The notes: generated by a model from the letters alone, not told the origin. A DNA stretch of 64,000 nt from Streptomyces sp. ISL-98 (GCF_018614055.1 NZ_JAGGPB010000046.1:35057-99056), one strand, 5' to 3'; positions 41,892 through 52,525 are shown, numbered from the stretch's first letter. Made by a program: numbers and translations.

Positions 41892-43097
41892 ATGGCACAG
41901 ACTGAGGAAATTGCAGACACCACCGGAGTGCCGGAGCGATCCGCGATCCGCGGCTGGCTGGGCGTCGCGGCGGTCGCGAGCGCGACGTTCACGGTGGTGA
42001 CGTCCGAGATGCTGCCCGTGGGCCTGCTGACGCCCATCGGGGACGTGCTGAAGGTGACCGAGGGCACCGCCGGACTGACCCTGACCATCACCGGCCTGGT
42101 CGGCGCGGTGTCCGCGCCGCTGCTGATACCGCTGTTGGGGCGGTTCGACCGGCGGACGGTGCTCTGTGCGCTGATGGCGGTCCTGACGGTGGGCAACCTG
42201 CTCGCGGCGTGGACGCCGAACTTCGCGGTGATGGTGGCCGCCCGCGTTCTGGTCGGCATCGGCATGGGCGGGGTGTGGGCGATCGCGGCGGGCCTGGCGG
42301 TACGTCTGGTGCCGCCGAAGTCGATCGGCTCCGCGACCTCGCTGATCTTCAGCGGTATCGCGGTGGCGTCGGTGCTCGGCGTCCCGGCGGGTACGTACAT
42401 CGGCGAACTGGCCGACTGGAGAACGGCGTTCGGGACCGTGGGCGCGCTCGCGCTGGTGGTACTGGTCGCCCTGGCGGTCCTGCTGCCGCGGCTGCCCGCC
42501 GAGCAGGAGGTGCGGCTCAGCGGTGTGATGCGGCTGTTCGGCGAGGAGCGGGTGCGGACCGGACTGGCCGTGGTGGCACTGCTGGTCACCGGTCACTTCG
42601 CCGCCTACACGTACGTGCGTCCCGTACTCGAGGAGGTCTCGGGGGCGAGCGCCGGGATGATCGGCACGCTGCTGCTGGTGTACGGAGTCGCCGGCGTGGC
42701 GGGCAACTTCGCGGCGGGCGCGGGCGCCGGCCGGTCCCCGCGCTCCACCCTGCTGGTGATCAGCGCGGTACTGGCGGCCACGGTCGCGCTGGTACCGGTG
42801 CTCGGCGGCTCCGTCCTGACCGCCGGTGTGCTGCTCGCCGTCTGGGGACTGTCGTACGGCGGTGTGTCGGTCAGTACCCAGACCTGGCTGCTGGCTTCGG
42901 CTCCCGAGGCGCGCGAGGCCGCTTCCTCGCTGTTCGTGGGCGTGTTCAACGGGGCGATCGCCCTGGGCGCGCTGGTCGGCGGGCTGGCCGCGGACGGCGC
43001 CGGGGTCACCGCGGTGATGTGGCTGGGCGGCGGGCTCGCCGTCGCGGCCCTCGCGGTGACGGCGCTGGGCAAGGCGCCCTCGTCCGGGCGCCTCTGA
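41892..43097 (+). CDS. MFS transporter (DHA1-type, efflux-like)
   Basis: 401 residues with about 12 hydrophobic segments. N-terminal region SATFTVVTSEMLPVGLLTPIG and the loop motif GRFDRRTVLC between segments 2 and 3 fit the sugar-efflux/arabinose-efflux (AraJ/YdhP-like) branch of DHA1. Segment 4 has RVLVGIGMGGVWAIAAGLA. Start ATG 41892; a GTG upstream would add four residues. Probably controlled by the divergent LysR regulator before the TnpB element inserted between them. Confidence 0.9.
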   Translation: MAQTEEIADTTGVPERSAIRGWLGVAAVASATFTVVTSEMLPVGLLTPIGDVLKVTEGTAGLTLTITGLVGAVSAPLLIPLLGRFDRRTVLCALMAVLTVGNLLAAWTPNFAVMVAARVLVGIGMGGVWAIAAGLAVRLVPPKSIGSATSLIFSGIAVASVLGVPAGTYIGELADWRTAFGTVGALALVVLVALAVLLPRLPAEQEVRLSGVMRLFGEERVRTGLAVVALLVTGHFAAYTYVRPVLEEVSGASAGMIGTLLLVYGVAGVAGNFAAGAGAGRSPRSTLLVISAVLAATVALVPVLGGSVLTAGVLLAVWGLSYGGVSVSTQTWLLASAPEAREAASSLFVGVFNGAIALGALVGGLAADGAGVTAVMWLGGGLAVAALAVTALGKAPSSGRL

Positions 43098-43204
43098 GAC
43101 CGGGCCCGGCGCCCACCCCCGGGCCGCGTCACCCCGATCCCCGGGTCGGCGGGGCCGGGCGCCGGGCCCACGACCGGCCGGACGCCGCGGGACGGTCCGG
43201 ACGG

Positions 43205-43242
43205 CGCGGGCGGTACGGGCGGGCCTGCCCGTACCGCCCGCG
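43205..43242. terminator. Strong stem-loop after the MFS gene
   Basis: CGCGGGCGGTACGGGC (43,205-43,220) pairs perfectly with 43,227-43,242 across a 6-nt loop, a 16-bp GC-rich stem. No T tract follows, as is usual in Streptomyces. Confidence 0.8.
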
Positions 43243-43416
43243 GTGGTCAGCCGTCGACGGCGGCGAGGAACTCGGCAACCGCGAAGGATCTACAAAGGCC
43301 AATCACAGGCATACCCTCTGACCTGGACAGACAGCGAAGATCAGGCAACAGCGACAAGGGCCGACACGATCACCAAAGGACTTGCTTCCCCCTTGACCTG
43401 TCTGACCTGTCACCCG
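43243..43416. other. Gene-free stretch with possible gene remnant
   Basis: On the minus strand 43,252-43,293 encodes SFAVAEFLAAVDG followed by a stop, which looks like the last residues of an otherwise lost protein (alpha/beta-hydrolase or reductase-like end). From 43,290 to 43,410 composition is much AT-richer than the surroundings, indicating foreign or decayed DNA. No intact gene is present. Confidence 0.4.
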
Positions 43417-43923
43417 TTACAGCTCGCGCCGCATGCACACCCGCGGCCAGCGGTCGAGGCCGTGCGCGGCTTCGTCGCGCCTGATCTGCCGTAGTCCGTC
43501 CGTCAGTTCGGCATCGGCGAGTGTGCGGAAGCCTATCCGGGCGTAGTACGGGGCGTTCCAGGGAACGTCGGCGAAAGTGGTGAGGGTGAGCGCCGTCAGG
43601 TTCTGGTCGACCGCGTGGGTTGCGACATGGCTGATCAGGGCGCGTCCCACGCCGCGCCGGGCGGCGCAGGGGTGGACCGAGACCTGCTCGATGTGTGCGG
43701 CGGCGTCGACGACATCGGCGATCAGGTAGGCAATGGCCTTGTCGCCGGTGTCCGCCGCCACCCAGGCGCGGCCCGCGTCGAGATAGCGCTCCAGCACTTC
43801 GATCGCGGGCGGGGCGTCGTCGGCGATCTCTGCCATGCCCAGCGTTCGGAAGGGCTCGCCTGCGGCACGCTCGATGTCCTGGAGCGTGGGGAGCTCTGCG
43901 GTCCTGGCGGGACGTATATGCAT
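43417..43923 (-). CDS. GNAT family N-acetyltransferase
   Basis: 168 residues from ATG 43923. Acetyl-CoA loop in VSVHPCAARRGVGRALISHV (R-x2-G-x-G) and late motif VPWNAPYYARIGFRTL. The N-terminus MHIRPARTAELPTLQDIERAAG is typical. It follows the zinc-ribbon gene (13 bp) on the same strand, so probably one operon. Substrate unknown. Confidence 0.88.
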   Translation of the reverse strand: MHIRPARTAELPTLQDIERAAGEPFRTLGMAEIADDAPPAIEVLERYLDAGRAWVAADTGDKAIAYLIADVVDAAAHIEQVSVHPCAARRGVGRALISHVATHAVDQNLTALTLTTFADVPWNAPYYARIGFRTLADAELTDGLRQIRRDEAAHGLDRWPRVCMRREL

Positions 43924-43937
43924 GGGGGGAGTATCGC

Positions 43938-44696
43938 TCAGGCGCCTGTGCTGATCAGCTCGTCGGCCGGGCGGTTGACCGGTTGCGGCGTACCGGTGAG
44001 GTCCATGACGAAGAGCGGGATGCCGAGGTCGTCGGCGCGGGCCCGGGCGTCGTCGGCGTACCCGGCGAGGGAGAAGAACACGCTCACCGCCGACGCGCTG
44101 AGCCCGTTGAGCCACAGGCACTCGACGTCGCGCAGATTGGCGGGGCGGGTCGTCGGGTCGACCTGGGCGACCAGGCCGGGGGCGCGCAGGTCTATGCCGG
44201 ACGCGGGCCGCTCGGGGGACTGCATGATGTCGCGGAATCCGAGCCACTTGAGGTAGAGCGCGGCCGCGGTCACCGCGTCCCGTGCGGTCCTGATCGTCAT
44301 CGGGCGGAACTTCGGACGCGGGGGAGCCGAGGTCGGCGGCAGTGGGATGTGTGGGGGATGTCCGGCCGTGGGGCCGGATCCGTCGGCTCTTCGACTGCCC
44401 GGGGCGGCGGCCGACGGGGGCGGGGGGTTGCGCGGCACGGGCCGTACCGGAATGCGCAGCACCGCACCGCAGGCGCACCCCAGCTCGGGCTGCGGCCACT
44501 GGTCCTGGCGGCCGCAGGAGCCGCAGCGGACGGTGACCCATGCGTCGGTCCAGGTGCGGTGTGTGATCCGCTCCGGGGCCGCGCCCCGTAAGAGGGGCGG
44601 CGCCAGCGGCTCCCCGCATGCGCAGGGGAAGACCGGTGGCGTGAATGCGTGCTCGCGACGGCATGCCGGGCAGCGCACCGGCACGTTCTCTCCCAT
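43938..44696 (-). CDS. Zinc-ribbon protein with restriction-endonuclease-like C-terminal domain
   Basis: 252 residues if started at ATG 44696 (GAGGGGG upstream). The N-terminal half has two or three Cys ribbons: VRCPACRREH with FPCACGEP, and VRCGSCGRQ with LGCACGAV. After a Pro-rich linker (about 110-140) the C-terminal part (AVTAAALYLKWLGFRD, SGIDLRAPGLVAQVD, GYADDARARADDLGIPLFVMD) resembles Mrr-like restriction-endonuclease folds, with D-x13-Q-V-D in place of a clear D-x-E-x-K. Possibly a catalytically altered nuclease-like or DNA-binding protein. Divergent from gcl. Confidence 0.6.
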   Translation of the reverse strand: MGENVPVRCPACRREHAFTPPVFPCACGEPLAPPLLRGAAPERITHRTWTDAWVTVRCGSCGRQDQWPQPELGCACGAVLRIPVRPVPRNPPPPSAAAPGSRRADGSGPTAGHPPHIPLPPTSAPPRPKFRPMTIRTARDAVTAAALYLKWLGFRDIMQSPERPASGIDLRAPGLVAQVDPTTRPANLRDVECLWLNGLSASAVSVFFSLAGYADDARARADDLGIPLFVMDLTGTPQPVNRPADELISTGA

Positions 44697-44826
44697 GACC
44701 GTCCCCCTCGGACCGTCGGGTGCTGTGACTGCGGTACGTGGTCCATGGTCCACCAACAGCGATGCCTTGGGGAGGGACTTCCGTCATTGCCGCTCTTGAC
44801 GCACGCAAGAGCTCACCCTAGATTGC

Positions 44827-44862
44827 TTCCGTATAGCAGAAGTGCACTTCCGCATTATGGAA
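44827..44862. promoter_or_regulatory. Two AllR-like operator palindromes upstream of gcl
   Basis: TTCCGTATAGCAGAA (44,827-44,841) and TTCCGCATTATGGAA (44,848-44,862), centres 21 bp apart, 60-95 bp before the gcl start. The same motif pair with the same spacing precedes hyi at 51,683-51,718. In S. coelicolor an IclR-type repressor, AllR, controls allantoin/glyoxylate genes through similar TTCyGC-like palindromes; assignment here is by resemblance. Confidence 0.75.
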
Positions 44863-44921
44863 TGACGCTCACCGGTCGACACAGGTGAGGTCACTCCGCC
44901 AGCCGACGCAGGAGTTACCCC

Positions 44922-46706
<1,785 letters not shown>

Positions 46707-46720
46707 CGTACCTGCCCCAG

Positions 46721-46748
46721 GGCCCGGTCTGCTTCGGCAGGCCGGGCC
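46721..46748 (+). terminator. UUCG-capped terminator of gcl
   Basis: GGCCCGGTCTGC (46,721-46,732), loop TTCG, GCAGGCCGGGCC (46,737-46,748), with one T-G pair in the stem, followed by TT. Confidence 0.8.
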
Positions 46749-46840
46749 TTCGGCGTACCCGTGTACGGGCGGTCGCGGCCGATTGCGCTGAGAGCGTGCG
46801 CGCGTTCCCAACGGGGTGATCACTCGGCAGAGTTGCGGGC

Positions 46841-47830
46841 ATGAAGCTATTGATACTGGGTGGAACGGAATTCGTCGGCCGGGCTGTCACCGAAGACGCC
46901 CTGGCGCGGGGCTGGGACGTGACCGTGTTCCACCGCGGGCACCATGCGGCCCCGGCGGGTGTCGTCGCGCTGCACGGTGACCGTACGGCCCCGGACGGCC
47001 TTGCCGCGCTCGCGCAGGGGGAGTGGGACATCGTCGTCGATACGTGGTCGGGTGCGCCGTCCGTCGTACGGGACTCCGCGCGGCTGCTGGCGGGCCGGGC
47101 CGCGTCGTATGTGTACGTGTCCAGCGCGTCCGTGTACCGCTACCCGTCCCCGGCCGGGCAGGACGAGAACGGTGCCGTTGTCGACGGCTCGGCCGATGCG
47201 GGCGGGGACGTCGCCTATCCGCAGGCGAAGCGGGGCGGTGAGCTGGCCGCGGTCGAGGCGTTCGGGGAGCGGGCGCTGCTGGCGCGGGCCGGGCTGATCG
47301 TGGGGCCCGGGGAGAACATCGGGCGGCTGCCGTGGTGGCTCACGCGGATCGCCCGGGGAGGGGCTGTGCTGGCGCCCGGGCCGCGGGACTTGCCCTTGCA
47401 GTACATCGACGCGCGCGACCTCGCGGGGTGAATGCTGGACGCCGCTGAGCGGGGCCTGGGCGGCCCGTACAACCTCGTCAGCCCGCAGGGCCACGCGACG
47501 ATGGGTGAGCTGCTGGAGGCGTGCGTACGGGTCACGGGAGCCGACGCGGAGCTGCGCTGGACCGAGCCCGGGGTGATCCTGGCGGCCGGCATCGAACCGT
47601 GGTCGGAGCTGCCGGTCTGGGTGCCGCCGGGCGAGCTGTACGACGCGCTGCACGACACGGGTGTGCGCAAGGCGGTGGAGGCGGGGCTGCGCTGCCGTCC
47701 GGTCGCGGAGACGGTGGCGGACACGTGGGCGTGGCTCCAGAAGCTGGGCGGGACGGCCCCCCAGCGCCCGGACCGCCCTGTGGTGGGCCTGTCCCAGGAG
47801 AAGGAGGCGGCGGTGCTGCTGGGCGCCTGA
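46841..47830 (+). pseudogene. NAD-dependent epimerase/dehydratase with in-frame TGA
   Basis: Short-chain extended reductase: Rossmann motif LILGGTEFVGRAVTE, YVYVSSASVYRY, and YPQAKRGGELA (Y-x3-K). Codon 197 is TGA (47,429-47,431) where relatives have Trp (DLAG-W-MLDAAERGLGG). The frame continues without shift through GPYNLVSPQGHATMGELL to 47,830, so one G-to-A change restores a 329-residue protein. An ATG follows the TGA directly but has no RBS, so a separate C-terminal protein is unlikely. Either nonsense mutation, read error or rare readthrough. Confidence 0.75.
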
Positions 47831-47839
47831 GAACGCCGA

Positions 47840-47877
47840 AGGGCGCGGAGTACGGGACCGTCCGTACTCCGCGCCCT
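47840..47877. terminator. Bidirectional stem-loop between epimerase and catalase genes
   Basis: AGGGCGCGGAGTACGG (47,840-47,855) and exact complement at 47,862-47,877, 6-nt loop. Lies between convergent genes and can serve both. Confidence 0.8.
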
Positions 47878-48287
47878 GGTCGGGCGTGCAAAGAACCCCC
47901 GGGCACGAGCCCGAGAGGGGGAGAAGCCGCCCGGCGGCACGAGACTGGCGCGACATGACGTCCGTGCCGCCGGGCGGAGTTGTGGGGAGGAGCGCCCCGC
48001 CGGACGGAGTCCGGCGCAGCGGGCCGAAGCCCGCGGAGCGGTGCGCGAGGGGCGCACGCAGAGCAGAGACATGGGGGAAGGGGTTCCGCGGCGGGGGCGA
48101 TGAGCTTGCGGGCGTTCTCCTCTCAGGTCGAGGAGAACGTTCCGTAAGCCTTGACCACCGCACTGGCTCGCACGCCGCCGCGGTACCCATTCCTGTCCGT
48201 GGACCCCGACCACCCCTCATCGGAGCCGGGGCACGGACTGCGCGGGGGAGTTGACCTCCCGTCAGCTCACCCGCGCGGTCTGTGCGC
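47878..48287. other. Gene-free region with two further stem-loops
   Basis: No credible gene. CCGCCCGGCGGCACG (47,927-47,941) pairs with 47,963-47,977 over a 21-nt loop, and CGTTCTCCTC (48,112-48,121) pairs with 48,129-48,138 over 7 nt. They probably terminate the catalase transcript. Confidence 0.6.
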
Positions 48288-49745
48288 TCAGTCCTCGCGC
48301 AGTGCGCGGACCGCTTCCTCGACGCGCTTGCCGTACTCCGTGTCGGCGGCGTGGAAGTGCGCCAGGTTCTTCTCGATCACGTCGTCGCGGGTGACCTGCG
48401 AGAGGCCGCCGGCGATGTTGGCGATCAGGCGGGACTTCTCCTCGTCCGACATCAGGCGGTAGAGCTCACCAGCCTGGAAGAAGTCGTCGTCCTTGACGTG
48501 CGAGGGCGCGGCGTGCGTGCCGGTCCAGCCGGTCAGTGCCAGCGGCGCGGAGAGCGCCGAGTCCGTCTGGGCCGGGCCTTCGTACGAGTTGGGCTCGTAG
48601 TTCTTGTCGTGGCGCGAGCCGTTGCGCAGCGCCATGGCACCGTCGCGGCCGTAGTTGACGGCCTCCGTCGCCTTGGGGGCGTTCACCGGCAGCAGGGTGT
48701 GGTTCACACCGAGGCGGTAGCGGTGCGCGTCCGCGTAGGCGAAGAGACGGCCCTGGAGCATCTTGTCGGGCGAGGGGCCGATACCCGGAACGAAGTTGTT
48801 CGGGGAGAACGCGGCCTGCTCGACCTCGGCGAAGACGTTGTCCGGGTTCCGGTCGAGGACCAGACGGCCGACCCGCTGGAGCGGGTAGTCGGCGTGCGGC
48901 CACACCTTGGTGAGGTCGAACGGGTTGAAGCGGTAGTCCGCGGCCTCGGCGGCCGGCATGACCTGGACGTACAGCGTCCAGGACGGGTTGACGCCGCGCT
49001 CGATGGCCTGGACCAGGTCCGTCTGGTGCGAGTTGGCGTCCTTGCCGACGAGCTCGGCGGCCTGCTCGGACGACAGCGACCGGACACCCTGGTTCGTCTT
49101 GAAGTGGTACTTGACGAAGAAGGCCTCGCCCTGGGCGTTCGTCCACTGGTAGGTGTGCGAGCCGTAGCCGTTCATGTGGCGGTACGACGCGGGGATGCCG
49201 CGGTCGCCCATCAGCCACGTGATCTGGTGCGTCGCCTCGGGGGCGTGCGCCCAGAAGTCCCAGACGTTGTCCGGCTCCTGCTTGCCCGTGAAGGGGTCGC
49301 GCTTCTGGGAGTGGATGAAGTCGGGGAACTTGATCGGGTCCTTGATGAAGAACACCGGGGTGTTGTTGCCGACGAGGTCGTAGTTGCCCTCTTCGGTGTA
49401 GAACTTCAGCGCGAAACCGCGCGGGTCACGGACCGCGTCCGCGCCGCCGAGGCTGTCCGCGACGGTGGAGAAGCGGATGAAGGTTTCGGTCCGCTTGCCC
49501 ACTTCGCCGAGGAAGTCGGCGCGGGTGTAGCCGGTGACGTCGTCAGTCACCTCGAAGTAGCCGTACGCGCCCGAGCCCCGGGCGTGGACGACGCGCTCCG
49601 GGATGCGCTCACGGTTGAACCGGGCCAGCTTCTCCAGCAGGTGCTGGTCCTGGAGGAGGAGCGGGCCGCCGACACCGGCGGAGGCGGAATTCTGGTTGTC
49701 GGCGACCGGGGCGCCTGACTCGGTCGTGAGCACACGCTTCGACAT
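48288..49745 (-). CDS. Monofunctional haem catalase
   Basis: 485-residue small-subunit catalase (2 H2O2 to 2 H2O + O2). Active-site His in ERVVHARGSGAYGYF (about 55), Asn region in GNNTPVFFIKDP, and the proximal haem-ligand segment RLFAYADAHRYRLG with Tyr. ATG 49745 (MSKRVLTT) has AAGGTCACC upstream; longer frames are non-coding. It is embedded in the glyoxylate/urate cluster, and its promoter shares a motif with the uraD-uricase operon, so removal of uricase-derived H2O2 is the likely role. Regulator unidentified. Confidence 0.96.
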   Translation of the reverse strand: MSKRVLTTESGAPVADNQNSASAGVGGPLLLQDQHLLEKLARFNRERIPERVVHARGSGAYGYFEVTDDVTGYTRADFLGEVGKRTETFIRFSTVADSLGGADAVRDPRGFALKFYTEEGNYDLVGNNTPVFFIKDPIKFPDFIHSQKRDPFTGKQEPDNVWDFWAHAPEATHQITWLMGDRGIPASYRHMNGYGSHTYQWTNAQGEAFFVKYHFKTNQGVRSLSSEQAAELVGKDANSHQTDLVQAIERGVNPSWTLYVQVMPAAEAADYRFNPFDLTKVWPHADYPLQRVGRLVLDRNPDNVFAEVEQAAFSPNNFVPGIGPSPDKMLQGRLFAYADAHRYRLGVNHTLLPVNAPKATEAVNYGRDGAMALRNGSRHDKNYEPNSYEGPAQTDSALSAPLALTGWTGTHAAPSHVKDDDFFQAGELYRLMSDEEKSRLIANIAGGLSQVTRDDVIEKNLAHFHAADTEYGKRVEEAVRALRED

Positions 49746-49804
49746 GGTGACCTTCCTGCGGGATCTGCTGGCGGCGTGAGGAGCGTAAGTACGCACACAA
49801 CGTA

Positions 49805-49824
49805 ACGTCAACAGTTTGTTGAAA
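49805..49824 (-). promoter_or_regulatory. Catalase promoter motif shared with the uricase operon
   Basis: Minus strand reads TTTCAACAAACTGTTGACGT, identical at 19 of 20 positions to 52,526-52,545 before uraD. It contains the near-palindrome CAACA-AAC-TGTTG and a TTGACG that could be the -35 element. Confidence 0.75.
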
Positions 49825-49910
49825 TTGAAGTGAGAGATCCGGGCGGCGGCAGCGCCTGGGCGCGACAGGACAGGTGTCAGCGCTGCCGCAGCCCGGGGTT
49901 CAGGGGGTGG

Positions 49911-50807
49911 TCAGCTCTGGACGGGCTGACCGGAGAGGCGCTCGACGGCGCGCAGCAGGGCGGAGTGGTCCAGGCCACCGTCACCCTGGGCGCGCAGCGA
50001 GGCGACCAGCTGGGCGACGACCGCGCCGACGGGGAGCGCCGCACCGACATTGCGGGCGGCGTCGGTGACGATGCCCATGTCCTTGTGGTGCAGGTCGATC
50101 CGGAAGCCGGGGGCGAAGTCCCTGTTGAGGAAGTTGGCCTTCTTGCGGGTCAGCACGGTCGAGCCGGCCAGTCCGCCGTTGAGGACGTCGAGGGCGGCGG
50201 TGAGGTCGACGCCGGACTTCTCCAGGAAGACCACGGCCTCGGCGCATGCCTGGATGTTGACCGCGACGATCAGCTGGTTCGCGGCCTTCACCGTCTGGCC
50301 GGAGCCGTGCGGGCCGCACAGCACGATGGTCTTGCCGAGCGCGTCAAGGACGGGCTTGGCGGCGTCGAAGTCGGCCTGCGAGCCACCGACCATGATCGAC
50401 AGTACGGCCTCGATGGCACCGGCCTCGCCGCCGGAGACCGGGGCGTCCAGGACGCGCAGGCCCTTCTCGGCACCGGCCTTGCCCAGGTCGACGGAGGTCT
50501 GCGGGGTGATCGAGGACATGTCGATCAGGAGGGCGCCCTTCCTGGCGTTCTCCAGGATGCCGTCCGGGCCGTACGCGATCGCCTCGACCTGCGGGGAGGC
50601 GGGCACCATCGTGATGATGACGTCGGCGTCCTTGACGGCCTCGGCGATCGAGGACGCGCCCTTGCCGCCGGCGGCGACGAGGCGGTCGATCTTGGGCTGC
50701 TCCAGGGTGTAGCCGGTGACGTCGTAACCCGCCTTCAGCAGGTTCTCGGACATGGGGGAGCCCATGATGCCGAGGCCGATGAAGCCGATCTTGGGGAGGT
50801 TGCTCAT
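49911..50807 (-). CDS. glxR: 2-hydroxy-3-oxopropionate (tartronate semialdehyde) reductase
   Basis: 298-residue beta-hydroxyacid dehydrogenase reducing tartronate semialdehyde to D-glycerate with NAD(P)H. Rossmann motif GFIGLGIMGSPM, substrate motif DAPVSGGEAGA, and catalytic Lys in GQTVKAANQLIVAVNIQA (about 172). Follows hyi on the same strand by 37 bp, so hyi-glxR form one operon controlled by the boxes at 51,683-51,718. Completes the glycerate pathway begun by gcl. Confidence 0.95.
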   Translation of the reverse strand: MSNLPKIGFIGLGIMGSPMSENLLKAGYDVTGYTLEQPKIDRLVAAGGKGASSIAEAVKDADVIITMVPASPQVEAIAYGPDGILENARKGALLIDMSSITPQTSVDLGKAGAEKGLRVLDAPVSGGEAGAIEAVLSIMVGGSQADFDAAKPVLDALGKTIVLCGPHGSGQTVKAANQLIVAVNIQACAEAVVFLEKSGVDLTAALDVLNGGLAGSTVLTRKKANFLNRDFAPGFRIDLHHKDMGIVTDAARNVGAALPVGAVVAQLVASLRAQGDGGLDHSALLRAVERLSGQPVQS

Positions 50808-50844
50808 GATGGGTATGCCTCTTTCAACACACAGGTAAAGATGG

Positions 50845-51666
50845 TCAGTTGGGGAGCCAGCCGAAGGCTTCGGCGCTCGGGCGGTCGCCGGGCTTGTACT
50901 CCAGGCCCACCCAGCCGTCGTAACCGGCCTTCTTGAGCTGGTCGAGCAGCTCCTCGAGCGGCAGGTTTCCCGTGCCGGGGGCGCCGCGGCCCGGGTTGTC
51001 GGCGATCTGCACGTGGCCGGTCTTGTCGGCGTACGACGTGATGACCTCGGGGAGGTCCTCGCCGTTCATCGACAGGTGGTAGAGGTCGAGCAGGAACTTG
51101 GCGTTGCCGAGTCCGCTGAGCGCGTTGACCTTGTCGACGACCTCGATCGCGGCCGGGGCGCTCACCAGCGGGTAGAGCGGCGACTCGGGCTTGTTCAGGG
51201 TCTCGACCAGGAGGATCGCTCCGACCCGGTCGGCCGCGCGGGCGGCCAGGACCAGGTTCTCCAGGGCGAGCTCGTCCTGGACGGCCGGGTCCACGCCGTC
51301 GACGCGGTTGCCGTAGAGCGCGTTGAGCGCCTTGCAGCCGACCGAGGCGGCGAAGTCTGCCGCCACGTCGATGTTGGCGCGGAAGCGGTCGGACTCCTCG
51401 CCGGGGACGGAGAGTGCGCCGCGGTCCGGGCCCGGCAGCTGCCCGGCGTAGAAGTTCAGGCCCACCAGCTGAGTGCCGGCGTCGTCGAGCGCCCGCTTGA
51501 GGGCGTCGAGCTCGGCCTGGTCGGGGGTGGGGGTCTCGATCCAGGGCCACCACAGCTCGACCGCGTTGAAGCCCGCCGCGGCGGCGGCCGCGGGGCGCTC
51601 CAGGAGCGGGAGTTCCGTGAAGAGGATCGAGAGGTTCACATCGAAGCGCTGGTCCGTGTAGCCCAT
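50845..51666 (-). CDS. hyi: Hydroxypyruvate isomerase
   Basis: 273-residue TIM-barrel enzyme of the xylose-isomerase-like family, interconverting hydroxypyruvate and tartronate semialdehyde. N-terminus QRFDVNLSILFTELPLLERP, metal-binding Glu region VETLNKPESP, KFLLDLYHLSMNGEDL and HVQIADNPGRGAPGTG, and the last Glu in WVGLEYKPG are present. First gene of the hyi-glxR operon. Two AllR-like palindromes lie 17-52 bp upstream of the ATG. Confidence 0.95.
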   Translation of the reverse strand: MGYTDQRFDVNLSILFTELPLLERPAAAAAAGFNAVELWWPWIETPTPDQAELDALKRALDDAGTQLVGLNFYAGQLPGPDRGALSVPGEESDRFRANIDVAADFAASVGCKALNALYGNRVDGVDPAVQDELALENLVLAARAADRVGAILLVETLNKPESPLYPLVSAPAAIEVVDKVNALSGLGNAKFLLDLYHLSMNGEDLPEVITSYADKTGHVQIADNPGRGAPGTGNLPLEELLDQLKKAGYDGWVGLEYKPGDRPSAEAFGWLPN

Positions 51667-51682
51667 GAGGGTTTCGGCGCTC

Positions 51683-51718
51683 CTTCCGTATCGCGGAAGT
51701 TATTTTCTGCCTGATGGA
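51683..51718. promoter_or_regulatory. Two AllR-like operator palindromes upstream of hyi
   Basis: TTCCGTATCGCGGAA (51,683-51,697) and TTCTGCCTGATGGAA (51,704-51,718), centres 21 bp apart, as in the gcl promoter. The first is the best palindrome of the four. Confidence 0.78.
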
Positions 51719-51794
51719 AGGTTGCCTGCTCGCGTCGAGGTCTGTCAAGAGGGAGCCGGGCAGGAGCCGCGGGCTCGCCAGTAACGTTGGCGGC

Positions 51795-52049
51795 ATGGTG
51801 CGTTTGAGAGTGGAGTTCACGACCGAGCCCTTCGACCTGGACGAGGCGCCTCCGCATGCCCTGGCCGCCCGCGAGGTCATCCAGGCCGCCGAGCTGGACG
51901 CCGTGGATGTCGGCCCGTTCGGGAACACCGCGGAAGGCGGCGCGGACGCGGTCCTGACCGCCGTCGACGCGCTGCTGCGCAAGTCGCTCGATGCGGGAGC
52001 CACCCGGGTCTCATTGCAGGTCAACGTGATCGGGGAGGGCGAGAAGTGA
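51795..52049 (+). CDS. Thiamine-binding-like protein (MTH1187/YqgV, DUF77 fold)
   Basis: 84 residues. Ferredoxin-like small protein with the signature run AAELDAVDVGPFGNTAEGG and the ending LDAGATRVSLQVNVIG, close to the MTH1187/YkoF-type thiamine-binding family. Gcl needs thiamine diphosphate, so a link to cofactor supply is conceivable but unproven. Divergent from hyi, coupled by 4-bp overlap to the HTH gene. Confidence 0.65.
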   Translation: MVRLRVEFTTEPFDLDEAPPHALAAREVIQAAELDAVDVGPFGNTAEGGADAVLTAVDALLRKSLDAGATRVSLQVNVIGEGEK

Positions 52050-52447
52050 CGGATCTCAGCGGGCCGGGCGACCACTCCCTCACCGACCACCCCCTCATCA
52101 CCGCGGTCAAGCCGCTGGTCGACGCCATGGGCGGCGAGCTGATGGTGCCGGAGCAGGCGCGCGGCGACGACGTGGTGCTGGCCTGGGAGGGCCGGGACGT
52201 CGTCGCCGTACGGCTTCCGCAGCTTTCGGACTCGCTCGACCACATCCTGGTGGCCATGGGGCGCCGTTACGGCATGCCTCTGGCCGAGCTCGACCGCAAG
52301 GAGAAGCAGTCGGTCGTACGGATACTTGAGGCGCGCGGCGCCTTCTCTGTGCGGCATGGCGTGGAGACCGTGGCCGGGGCCCTCGGGGTCAGCCGTTTCA
52401 CTGTCTACAACTACCTGAACAGGGAAAACGCCGCCAAGAACGAGTAG
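52046..52447 (+). CDS. Helix-turn-helix protein with Fis-like C-terminal HTH
   Basis: 133 residues from a GTG overlapping the preceding stop. The first 70 residues form a small domain (VKPLVDAMGGELMVPEQARGD); the end holds an HTH (LEARGAFSVRHGVETVAGALGVSRFTVYNYLNRE). It stands directly before the uraD-uraH-uricase operon, from which it is separated by a terminator. A regulatory role for purine catabolism is plausible from position. Confidence 0.8.
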   Translation: MTDLSGPGDHSLTDHPLITAVKPLVDAMGGELMVPEQARGDDVVLAWEGRDVVAVRLPQLSDSLDHILVAMGRRYGMPLAELDRKEKQSVVRILEARGAFSVRHGVETVAGALGVSRFTVYNYLNRENAAKNE

Positions 52448-52480
52448 TTGATCAAGGATTTTGATCGATCATTTCGATGG

Positions 52481-52511
52481 AGCCGCCGTCCGGACTGTCC
52501 GGACGGCGGCT
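52481..52511 (+). terminator. Rho-independent terminator
   Basis: AGCCGCCGTCCGGA (52,481-52,494), 3-nt loop, exact complement at 52,498-52,511, then TTTTG. Ends the thiamine-binding/HTH transcript and isolates the uricase operon promoter. Confidence 0.88.
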
Positions 52512-52525
52512 TTTGTTTCGCGAAG

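Noticed and set aside
48282..49718. 478-residue plus-strand frame
   Set aside because: Antisense of the catalase gene, Val/Arg/Asp-rich without homology features.
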